From Oscillospiraceae bacterium (GTDB taxonomy: Bacteria > Bacillota > Clostridia > Oscillospirales > Ruminococcaceae), in assembly GCA_900752625.1 (NCBI GenBank), contig CAADWC010000235.1:1-7349 (forward strand): DNA of 7,349 nucleotides, in the 5' to 3' direction. Below are positions 1 to 5,144 of the stretch, in pieces (within the stretch, counting starts at the first letter, position 1; each line of letters begins with the position of its first letter). A program made the position numbers and the translations under genes. The notes below the pieces were generated by a model. The model had not been told where the DNA came from. It was given only the letters and a program-made list of their open reading frames with translations, and searched no databases.

Positions 1-548
1 ACCGCAATATCAGGATAAAGCTTAAGGAAATGATCCTCGAATTCGCACGCCTCGCAAACCATAATGTCGCTTCTTCCGCAGCGCCCGGATCCTCCGATGC
101 TTGGTAGCTTTCCTCCTATAACACAGGATAAATCCACTCCCTCGCACATAAAAATCTGAGTTAGCATCGACGAGGTAGTGGTTTTTCCGTGAGTTCCGGA
201 AACGCACACTGCATTCTTATACCATCCCGTCACAAGTCCCAGCAGTTCAGCCCTCTCACATACATAAGCTCCGCTGTTTTCGGCGGCGATAAGTTCGGGA
301 TTGTCGCTCATTATTGCTGCAGTATAAACTATAAGCTCCGCGCCCCGAATATTCTCCGCACGCTGTCCGAGATAAACCGTAATACCCATTTTCCTCACAG
401 CCTCAAGAGTCTCGGTTTCGTTATTGTCGGAGCCGCTTATGCTATAGCCCTTGGAATGAAGTATCTGAACCAGCGGATACATACCCGAGCCGCCTATGCC
501 TATAAAATGCACACGATGTACGGAATTCAAAATTTCATCGGTAATCAT
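1..548 (-). CDS. murC: UDP-N-acetylmuramate--L-alanine ligase (MurC), N-terminal part
   Basis: MurC is the cytoplasmic ATP-dependent ligase that adds L-alanine to UDP-MurNAc, the first amino acid of the peptidoglycan stem peptide. The 182 complete codons visible show the MurC nucleotide-sugar-binding N-domain with FIGIGGSGM near residues 15-23, and the Mur-ligase ATP P-loop GTHGKTTT at residues 118-125. The later EACEFEDHFLKLYPDIA stretch (about 166-182) resembles the clostridial form of the central domain. The remainder, more than half of the usual roughly 450-470 residues, lies beyond base 1. The ATG at 546-548 is chosen because it places the glycine-rich motif at the usual distance from the N-terminus. 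No good Shine-Dalgarno directly precedes it (only ACGGGCG), and the nearest GGAGG (589-593 on the plus strand, complemented) is 40 bases away. The frame stays open upstream to a stop at 597-599 but offers no ATG, GTG or TTG. It is divergent from spoVG. Confidence 0.95.
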   Translation of the reverse strand, partial: MITDEILNSVHRVHFIGIGGSGMYPLVQILHSKGYSISGSDNNETETLEAVRKMGITVYLGQRAENIRGAELIVYTAAIMSDNPELIAAENSGAYVCERAELLGLVTGWYKNAVCVSGTHGKTTTSSMLTQIFMCEGVDLSCVIGGKLPSIGGSGRCGRSDIMVCEACEFEDHFLKLYPDIA

Positions 549-632
549 TATTATAACGCCCGTTAAAACATCAGGTTCAACGGACTTGCCTCCGTTTCAT
601 TAAATAGTCGTTCAGTCAAAGCTGATTTTTCA

Positions 633-662
633 TTGACAATAAGAATATACGTTTTTTATAAT
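633..662 (+). promoter_or_regulatory. Strong sigma-A promoter for spoVG
   Basis: Consensus TTGACA at 633-638 and consensus TATAAT at 657-662 are separated by 18 bases. Transcription would start near 669 and give spoVG a leader of about 130 bases. The leader is A/T-rich and contains a small imperfect hairpin at about 757-779 just before the ribosome-binding site. In Bacillus spoVG is driven by sigma-H; I see no convincing sigma-H pattern (AGGA/GAAT type) here, so ordinary vegetative transcription is the simplest reading. Confidence 0.75.
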
Positions 663-665
663 TCT

Positions 666-694
666 ATTATAGTACATTTCTCAGAAAAAATAAA
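666..694 (-). promoter_or_regulatory. Candidate sigma-A promoter for murC
   Basis: On the minus strand a perfect TATAAT lies at 671-666, with a weak TTTATT at the -35 position (694-689) and a 17-base spacer. A start near 659 would leave a murC leader of about 110 bases. The -35 is poor, so the call rests mainly on the -10 and on the lack of a better site upstream of murC. It sits head-on against the spoVG promoter, with the two -10 boxes only 3 bases apart. Confidence 0.4.
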
Positions 695-800
695 CCCTTT
701 TTTGAATATTTTTTTGTTTTCGGGCAAAAATTTTTCTGTAAGCATATTTACTGTCATTGATATTATTCAAAATAATCAAGCAGCAGGAAAGGACAAAGCT

Positions 801-1103
801 ATGGAAATTACGGAAATCAAAGTCAGAAAGCTTATAACCGACGGGAAATTAAGAGGAATAATAAGCGTAACCGTCGACGGAGTTCTGGCCATCCACGACA
901 TCAAGGTCGTGCAGGGAGAAGAAAGGCTGTTTGTAGCAATGCCAAGCCGCCGTGACGATTCGGGAATGTTCCGGGATATCGTTCATCCCATTACCTCAGA
1001 AACCAGAGAAAACATAGAGCGGCAGATACTCTCCGCCTACAGGATGGAGCTTGACCGGCAGTCGGCAGAAAATATCTCGGAAGGACAGAAAACGATACAA
1101 TAG
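801..1103 (+). CDS. spoVG: SpoVG family regulatory protein
   Basis: SpoVG is a small nucleic-acid-binding regulator found across Firmicutes, including species that do not sporulate. It is known to affect septation, capsule and virulence genes in other bacteria. The 100-residue product matches the family end to end: an N-terminal MEITEIKVRKL start, VHP-type core with HDIKV near residues 32-36, FVAMPSRR at 44-51, and FRDIVHPI at 57-64, followed by a helical acidic/polar tail. Family members are usually about 85-100 residues. The frame is open further upstream, but the promoter lies there, and AGGAAAGGA at 785-793 places the start at the ATG at 801 with a 7-base spacer after AAAGGA. It stands alone, between the divergent murC and the convergent xylB, and is followed by a strong hairpin terminator. 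Its target in this organism cannot be told from the sequence. Confidence 0.95.
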   Translation: MEITEIKVRKLITDGKLRGIISVTVDGVLAIHDIKVVQGEERLFVAMPSRRDDSGMFRDIVHPITSETRENIERQILSAYRMELDRQSAENISEGQKTIQ

Positions 1104-1104
1104 C

Positions 1105-1118
1105 ATATGCCGGCATAT
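1105..1118. repeat. 14-base perfect palindrome with a tandem partial copy
   Basis: ATATGCCGGCATAT directly after the spoVG stop is a perfect palindrome. The unit TATGCCGGCA (1107-1116) is followed head-to-tail by TATACCGGCA (1116-1125), with 9 of 10 bases identical and a 9-base period. It could be a protein-binding site or an extra stem before the terminator. No family is recognised. Confidence 0.5.
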
Positions 1119-1127
1119 ACCGGCAAC

Positions 1128-1206
1128 AATAAAACGGGCGTTATAAGATTCGCTTCCGTGCAAAAGTGCGGGAGCAGAAAAACAAACGCCCGTTTTATTT
1201 TCATAA
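1128..1206 (+). terminator. Nested hairpin terminator of spoVG, probably shared with xylB
   Basis: The outer arms at 1128-1142 and 1185-1199 are perfectly complementary over 15 bases (AATAAAACGGGCGTT against AACGCCCGTTTTATT). Both flanks are A/T-rich, so the stem can end transcripts arriving from either side. Within it, 1152-1161 pairs with 1166-1175 around an AAAA loop. The two stems are separated by a symmetric 9-by-9 internal loop. The inner stem has three G-U wobbles when transcribed on the plus strand. On the minus strand these become C-A mismatches, so the full structure suits the spoVG transcript. xylB ends 140 bases to the right on the opposite strand and has no better terminator. Confidence 0.75.
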
Positions 1207-1282
1207 TTTGCCCGCATAAAATGTTAATGTATGCGGATTTTCAGTTGAATTTACACGCCGGCAAAGAGAAAAGATACACGCA

Positions 1283-1306
1283 TATTGTCGTTTGGCAATA
1301 CTTTTT
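1283..1306 (+). terminator. Weak secondary hairpin with a T-run
   Basis: TATTGTC (1283-1289) can pair with GGCAATA (1294-1300) around a GTTT loop, with one G-U pair, followed by CTTTTT. The stem is short and A/T-rich. It could act as a backup for read-through past the spoVG terminator. A further inverted repeat, CCGCATA/TATGCGG at 1212-1236, lies between the two and has no clear T-run. The rest of 1104-1338 shows no gene. Confidence 0.3.
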
Positions 1307-1338
1307 AACGCAACTGTCTATGCGGTCATTTTCTTAAA

Positions 1339-2862
1339 TTAAAGCTTTGCCAAAGCTGCAAACTTATCTTTAAGCGCAGGATATATCTCTCTGTAAAGCT
1401 GATAGTATTTTTCGTATTCAGGAACGTTTTCCGCCTCTGGCTGCTGAATCTTATCCGTCTTTACGACAGCATGACAAGCCTCGGGAACGCTTGAATATAT
1501 TCCTGCTCCTGTGAGAGCCAACAAAGCAACGCCCAACGCAGGACCTTCCTTTGATGCCGCCGTCTTAACCGGACAGTTATACAAATCGGCAAGCATCGAT
1601 CTCCATAACGGAGAGGTTCCGCCTCCGCCGCAGGCCATCATATCGGATACGCTGATATTCATCTCTCTGAAAACCTCTACACAGTCGCGGAGAGAATATG
1701 ATACGCCCTCGAGAACTGCCCTCAGCATATCCTTTTTAGTATGCATTGCTGAAAGTCCAAAGAACACTCCTCTTGCGTCAGGATCAAGATGCGGAGTTCT
1801 TTCTCCCATAAGATAAGGCAGATAAAGCAGTCTGTTAGCGCCTACCGGAACCGTCATAGCTTCCTTATCCATAAGATAATACTCGTCTACACCCATATAC
1901 TTTGCCGTTTCCTTTTCGGCATTGCAGAAATTATCCCTGAACCATTTAAGAGACAGACCTGCACCCTGAGTAACTCCCATAACATGCCATGAATCAGGAA
2001 CAGCGGCACAGCAGGTATGTACCCTGCCTTTAGGGTCGATAGAAATGTCGGAGGTATGAGCGAAAACAACTCCCGAAGTTCCAATGGTGGTAAAGGCCTT
2101 TCCGTCCTCGCATACTCCCGTACCTATTGCTGCTGCGGCGTTATCTCCTGCTCCGCCCACTACGACAGTGCCTTCACACAGTCCGAGCTCGTCGGCCATT
2201 TTCTTTGTTACCGTTCCCGTTATCTCGCTTGACTCATATACCCTGCCAAGCATAGACATATCAATACCCAACGCCGTACACACCTCTTCAGACCAGCAGC
2301 GATTAGGCACGTCAAGAAGCTGCATACCGGAAGCATCGGAAACCTCGGTAGCATATTCTCCCGTAAGAATGAATCTCAGATAATCCTTAGGCAAAAGAAT
2401 ATGACGGCATTTTTCATATATCTCAGGCTCGTTGTTCTTTACCCAGAGTATCTTTGCCGCCGTCCAACCGGTAAGCGCAGGATTGGCAGTGATCTCAATA
2501 AGCTTCTTCTCGCCGAGCTTTTCATTCATCTCGGCCACCTCTGCGGCAGTCCGCTGATCGCACCAGATTATAGATCTTCTCAGCACCCTGTTGTCTGCGT
2601 CCAGCATAACCAGGCCGTGCATCTGACCGGAAATACCAATTCCCTTTACGTCGCGCTTGTCAACTCCGCTTGCAGCCATTACCGCCTTGATAGTTCCGAC
2701 CATAGCGTCAGCCCAGTCGGCAGGATCCTGCTCAGCGTAGCCGTTTTTCGGCTGATACATGGGATACTCAATTGTTTTTGAAGCAATCACCGTTCCGATC
2801 TCGTCGAAAAGCACAGTTTTAGTCCCGCTTGTTCCGCAGTCCACTCCAATTACATAAGCCAT
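1339..2862 (-). CDS. xylB: D-xylulokinase (FGGY family)
   Basis: XylB phosphorylates D-xylulose with ATP to xylulose 5-phosphate, feeding xylose into the pentose phosphate pathway in the cytoplasm. The 507-residue product has the usual family length. It shows the phosphate-binding VDCGTSGTK near residues 7-15, the xylulokinase hallmark SGQMHG at 78-83, WCDQRT at 100-105, the GGAGDNAA stretch with the likely catalytic base D240, TIGTSG at 259-264, and the C-terminal FGGY signature CGGGGTSPLWRSML at 411-424. The QMHG motif favours xylulokinase over glycerol or gluconate kinase. The frame is open for 65 more codons upstream, into the hrb gene, but MAYVIGVD is the family start and AGGAG at 2872-2876 lies 9 bases before it. 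No xylose isomerase or transporter gene is present in the window. It lies downstream of hrb on the same strand but with a 146-base gap and its own promoter candidate. Confidence 0.93.
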   Translation of the reverse strand: MAYVIGVDCGTSGTKTVLFDEIGTVIASKTIEYPMYQPKNGYAEQDPADWADAMVGTIKAVMAASGVDKRDVKGIGISGQMHGLVMLDADNRVLRRSIIWCDQRTAAEVAEMNEKLGEKKLIEITANPALTGWTAAKILWVKNNEPEIYEKCRHILLPKDYLRFILTGEYATEVSDASGMQLLDVPNRCWSEEVCTALGIDMSMLGRVYESSEITGTVTKKMADELGLCEGTVVVGGAGDNAAAAIGTGVCEDGKAFTTIGTSGVVFAHTSDISIDPKGRVHTCCAAVPDSWHVMGVTQGAGLSLKWFRDNFCNAEKETAKYMGVDEYYLMDKEAMTVPVGANRLLYLPYLMGERTPHLDPDARGVFFGLSAMHTKKDMLRAVLEGVSYSLRDCVEVFREMNISVSDMMACGGGGTSPLWRSMLADLYNCPVKTAASKEGPALGVALLALTGAGIYSSVPEACHAVVKTDKIQQPEAENVPEYEKYYQLYREIYPALKDKFAALAKL

Positions 2863-2910
2863 ATTTTTAAACTCCTTTTTATGTTTTTCCGTCCGTCTGT
2901 GAGAAAGCGA

Positions 2911-2935
2911 CAAACGGTTTTCATTCGTTAAACGA
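2911..2935. promoter_or_regulatory. Possible operator pair at the xylB transcription start
   Basis: Two short palindromes lie at or just after the predicted start of xylB: TCGTT-A-AACGA (2925-2935) and AAAC-G-GTTT (2912-2920). Both have a CG-containing core with flanking A and T runs, as many LacI-type sites do. The second is close to a catabolite-response element but carries an extra base in the core. The regulator cannot be named from this. Confidence 0.3.
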
Positions 2936-2943
2936 TTACATTT

Positions 2944-2972
2944 ATTATACTGCAAATTTTGCATTGCTGCAA
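2944..2972 (-). promoter_or_regulatory. Candidate promoter for xylB
   Basis: Minus-strand TATAAT lies at 2949-2944, with TTGCAG at 2972-2967 as a partial -35 and a 17-base spacer. Transcription would start near 2937 and give a leader of about 75 bases. Two inverted repeats overlap it: TGCAAA-T-TTTGCA (2951-2963) fills the spacer, and ATTGC-T-GCAAT (2963-2973) covers the -35. A third, AAGCAA-ATTA-TTGCTT (2980-2995), lies just upstream. This suggests repressor-controlled xylB expression independent of hrb. Confidence 0.5.
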
Positions 2973-3008
2973 TAGTCTTAAGCAAATTATTGCTTTTAGC
3001 CGTTATTC

Positions 3009-3617
3009 TTATTCGATCAGCGAAAAATCCTCTGCTCCGTGCTTGCAGACAGGACACACAAAATCCGCCGGCAGCTTGCCTTCATAGATATATCCGCAGA
3101 TATTGCAGACCCAGCGTTCCTTACCGTCATCCTTTTTAACCGCCGGCTTAGGCTTGACGGAGGCATGATAATATGAATAGGTCATCGGCGGTCTGTCCGA
3201 CAGAACCTTGCAGCCTGTCACGTCGGCAATAAACATGGTATGAGTTCCGAGCTCGACGGTCTGAACCACCTTACAGCAGATATAAGCGCAAGTGTTTTCA
3301 GAAACATAAGGTATATTATTTTCAGCCCTTATGGACGTAAAACGGTAAAATTTATTCTCCCATCTTCCGCTAGCAAATCCAAAACGCTTAAAAAGCGAGA
3401 AATCAGCGCTTTCGTCAATAATTGAAACATTGAATTCTCCGCTCTGCCTGATCATATAATTCGTATAATTGCTTTTGTTTACCGTTATGCACACCCGATT
3501 GGGACTGCTGGTAACCTGAGAAAGCGTATTTATTATACACCCGTTTGAAAATCCGCCGTTTCGTGCAGTCAGGACATAAAGCCCATATGATATCTTAAAC
3601 ATTGCAGTAATATCCAT
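3009..3617 (-). CDS. hrb: Flavin reductase-rubredoxin fusion protein (high-molecular-weight rubredoxin type)
   Basis: Proteins of this type carry an FMN-binding flavin-reductase domain joined to a rubredoxin-like iron centre. In anaerobes such as Moorella they pass electrons from NAD(P)H to flavodiiron proteins that reduce oxygen or nitric oxide. Residues 1 to about 150 form the flavoredoxin-like domain, with the typical start FKISYGLYVLTA and NTLSQVTSSPNRVCITVNK (about 30-48). A lysine/proline-rich linker (about 155-166) leads to an iron-binding module with C171-x2-C174 and C188-x2-C191. Only 13 residues separate the two cysteine pairs, so it resembles the compact rubrerythrin-tail form rather than full-length rubredoxin. 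GGAGG at 3625-3629 is 7 bases from the ATG. It starts 15 bases after the small upstream ORF, so the two are probably co-transcribed. No flavodiiron partner lies within the window. Cytoplasmic; no signal peptide. Confidence 0.88.
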   Translation of the reverse strand: MDITAMFKISYGLYVLTARNGGFSNGCIINTLSQVTSSPNRVCITVNKSNYTNYMIRQSGEFNVSIIDESADFSLFKRFGFASGRWENKFYRFTSIRAENNIPYVSENTCAYICCKVVQTVELGTHTMFIADVTGCKVLSDRPPMTYSYYHASVKPKPAVKKDDGKERWVCNICGYIYEGKLPADFVCPVCKHGAEDFSLIE

Positions 3618-3632
3618 TTTAATTCCTCCCAG

Positions 3633-3824
3633 TTAAACGTCTTCTTTTTCAAGAACGAAAAAAGCGTCTTCATTGTCCGTCTTAAAATCTTTTATGACCC
3701 AGCCCGCCTCGAGCAGACCGTTAAGCTGCTCCACGCGCTGAAATCTGTCCATCTCGGGAGCCGACACATTTCCTCGGTTTTCATACCTGTCATTATTTCT
3801 TGAAACATAAAAAACCTTCTGCAA
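3633..3824 (-). CDS. Small conserved-looking protein of unknown function (63 aa)
   Basis: I do not recognise this gene with confidence. With a TTG start at 3824-3822 the product is 63 residues, charged and soluble. An N-terminal strand-like FYVSR is followed by a polar segment, a helix-like RVEQLNGLLEAGWVIKDF (about 30-47), and a final strand AFFVLEKE. The pattern LNxLLxxGW followed by an FVLEK end resembles small DUF4177-like proteins; this is a guess from pattern. The ATG at 3851 is less likely as the start, because the strong GGAGGTGGG ribosome-binding site falls inside that longer reading frame and sits 7 bases before the TTG. It leads a probable two-gene unit with hrb, 15 bases downstream, behind its own promoter, so a link to redox function is possible but unproven. 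Confidence 0.7.
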   Translation of the reverse strand: MQKVFYVSRNNDRYENRGNVSAPEMDRFQRVEQLNGLLEAGWVIKDFKTDNEDAFFVLEKEDV

Positions 3825-3827
3825 AAG

Positions 3828-3836
3828 CCCACCTCC
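3828..3836 (-). promoter_or_regulatory. Ribosome-binding site that sets a TTG start
   Basis: Minus-strand GGAGGTGGG is an almost ideal Shine-Dalgarno. Its GGAGG core ends 7 bases before TTG at 3824-3822. This is the reason for choosing the TTG start over the upstream ATG at 3851-3849, which has no such site. Confidence 0.7.
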
Positions 3837-3863
3837 AAATATTATTTGCAATTCCCCATAATC

Positions 3864-3892
3864 ATTATACGATATTTTTCACAAAACGGCAA
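3864..3892 (-). promoter_or_regulatory. Promoter for the small ORF and hrb
   Basis: Minus-strand TTGCCG (3892-3887) and TATAAT (3869-3864) are separated by exactly 17 bases. The start would be near 3857, about 33 bases before the TTG codon. A TTTGTGAAAAA element (3885-3875) occupies the spacer, a position where a bound repressor could block RNA polymerase. Confidence 0.65.
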
Positions 3893-3928
3893 GTCTTTAA
3901 TATAAATTTTATATATTTTTTTCACAAA
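3875..3928 (-). repeat. Two direct copies of TTTGTGAAAAA between divergent promoters
   Basis: The 11-mer reads TTTGTGAAAAA on the minus strand at 3885-3875 and again at 3928-3918, 43 bases apart and in the same orientation. Between them, ATATAAA-T-TTTATAT (3900-3914) is a 15-base palindrome. TTGTGAAA is the half-site of the NADH-sensing repressor Rex, but Rex sites are inverted pairs, and here the halves are direct and widely spaced. Treat this as a possible operator only. Confidence 0.35.
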
Positions 3929-3946
3929 TAAAAGCCGTAAACCGTC

Positions 3947-3975
3947 TTGTAAAAACCAACCGTATATGCTATAAT
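3947..3975 (+). promoter_or_regulatory. Promoter for the GH5-radA-glpK unit
   Basis: TTGTAA (3947-3952) and an extended -10 TGCTATAAT (3967-3975, hexamer 3970-3975) are separated by 17 bases. The start would be near 3982 and the leader about 105 bases long. The leader holds a 12-base perfect palindrome GCAAAGCTTTGC at 4043-4054, 19 bases before the ribosome-binding site, which could be an operator or a small stem. Confidence 0.7.
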
Positions 3976-4087
3976 GAATAAAATCAATTGTGCTGCTCCG
4001 TCAACAAAGTATTTGCCCTGAGTATTAAACGAAAGTAACAGAGCAAAGCTTTGCCGGAAAGGCAGAAACAACCGGAGGTATTTTGAA

Positions 4088-5122
4088 ATGAAAAAATGGA
4101 ACGGATATCAGAAAGGCGTAAATCTCGGAGGATGGTTTTCACAGTGCGATTATTCGGAGGAACGTTTTAATAACTTTATCACCGAGGACGACTTCAGGGA
4201 AATTTCAAAATGGGGACTGGATCATGTAAGAATCCCTATAGATTACAATCTTGTGGAAACTGAGGACGGTACATTTAAAGAATCCGGCTTTGCTCATCTT
4301 GACAGAGCTGTCGGATGGTGCGGGAAATACGGTCTTAACATGATACTCGATCTGCATAGGACCGCAGGATATTCCTTTGATTCCGAAAGCGGAAAAAACA
4401 CTTTTTTTGACGACGGCAAGCTTCAGGAAAGATTTTACCGTCTGTGGGAAGAGCTTGCAGAACGATACTCCAAATACAGCCGGCGTCTTGCCTTTGAGCT
4501 TCTCAACGAGGTCACCGATCAGTCATATTCCGAGGCGTGGAACAGTATCTCCGCCGAGGCTATTGAAAGAATCAGAAAAATATCGCAGGATGTAACGATC
4601 CTGGTGGGCGGCTACTGGAATAACAGCATTGACGCCCTTAAAGATCTCAGACCGCCGAGAGATGAAAATATCGTATACAATTTTCACTGCTACGGTCCTA
4701 TCCTGTTTACTCATCAGCACGCTTACTGGGCAGGCGGACTTGGAAAAATGCCGGAAGACGTTCATGTAGTTTTCCCGGATACCGTTCAGAGTTATCTTGA
4801 TACCATAAGTAAATATGTTCCGGGAGGAATTTTCACAGGCGATATCGAAAGACACAAACTGCTTGGAGAGGAATATTTTGAAGCCTGTTTTGCAGATGGG
4901 ATCAAACTTGCCGAGGAAAGGAACGTTCGGCTTTACTGCGGCGAATACGGAGTTATCGACCATGCCGACCTGCAAAGCACCGTAAACTGGTACAAAGCGA
5001 TCAATTCCGTTTTTGTACGCCACGGTATCGGAAGAGCCGCATGGTCGTACAAGGAGATGGATTTCGGACTTTCCGATAAAAGAATGAAGCCTGTTATCGA
5101 CGAAATAATTTCCCTGCTGTAG
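4088..5122 (+). CDS. Intracellular GH5 beta-glucanase, CelC-like
   Basis: The 344-residue protein is a glycoside hydrolase family 5 (clan A, TIM-barrel) enzyme. It resembles Clostridium thermocellum endoglucanase CelC (343 residues) along its whole length as I recall that sequence, which points to beta-1,4- or mixed-linkage glucan or oligosaccharide hydrolysis. Visible motifs are GVNLGGW (10-16), HVRIPIDY (46-53), DLH (88-90), FELLNE with the likely acid/base E141, YNFHCYGP (197-204), and YCGEYG (283-288) with the likely nucleophile E286. There is no signal peptide, carbohydrate-binding module or dockerin, so it probably acts in the cytoplasm on imported oligosaccharides, unless it is exported by an unusual route. 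GGAGG at 4074-4078 is 9 bases from the ATG. radA starts 22 bases after its stop. Exact substrate cannot be read from the sequence; GH5 is very varied. Confidence 0.92.
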   Translation: MKKWNGYQKGVNLGGWFSQCDYSEERFNNFITEDDFREISKWGLDHVRIPIDYNLVETEDGTFKESGFAHLDRAVGWCGKYGLNMILDLHRTAGYSFDSESGKNTFFDDGKLQERFYRLWEELAERYSKYSRRLAFELLNEVTDQSYSEAWNSISAEAIERIRKISQDVTILVGGYWNNSIDALKDLRPPRDENIVYNFHCYGPILFTHQHAYWAGGLGKMPEDVHVVFPDTVQSYLDTISKYVPGGIFTGDIERHKLLGEEYFEACFADGIKLAEERNVRLYCGEYGVIDHADLQSTVNWYKAINSVFVRHGIGRAAWSYKEMDFGLSDKRMKPVIDEIISLL

Positions 5123-5144
5123 ACCGAAAGGAGCAACTTAATAA

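Noticed and set aside
189..566. 125-codon plus-strand open frame opposite murC
   Set aside because: It is antisense to a clear murC coding sequence, has no ribosome-binding site and shows no recognisable protein features.
620..650. Sigma-H promoter for spoVG, as in Bacillus
   Set aside because: There is a GAAT at 643-646 but no AGGA-type -35 at the right distance, and a consensus sigma-A promoter is present.
633..800. N-terminal extension of SpoVG (156-residue reading from a TTG at 633)
   Set aside because: The extension overlaps the consensus promoter, is rich in Phe, Ile and Asn as expected of translated A/T-rich leader, and the family starts at the MEITE methionine, which has a good ribosome-binding site.
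1107..1337. 76-codon open frame after spoVG
   Set aside because: It runs through the terminator hairpin, lacks a ribosome-binding site and has repeat-derived, low-quality composition.
2401..2781. 126-codon plus-strand open frame opposite xylB
   Set aside because: Antisense shadow of a well-defined xylulokinase gene with no supporting signals.
2911..2925. Catabolite-response element (CcpA site) before xylB
   Set aside because: Minus-strand ATGAAAACCGTTTGT is close, but the core carries an extra base relative to the usual pattern, so it is kept only as a generic operator candidate.
2863..3057. 65-codon N-terminal extension of XylB
   Set aside because: It overlaps the end of hrb and the xylB promoter, does not look like FGGY sequence, and the ATG at 2862 has its own ribosome-binding site and the family start.
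4523..5023. 166-codon minus-strand open frame inside the GH5 gene
   Set aside because: The GH5 frame carries all catalytic motifs; the antisense frame has no recognisable domain or promoter.
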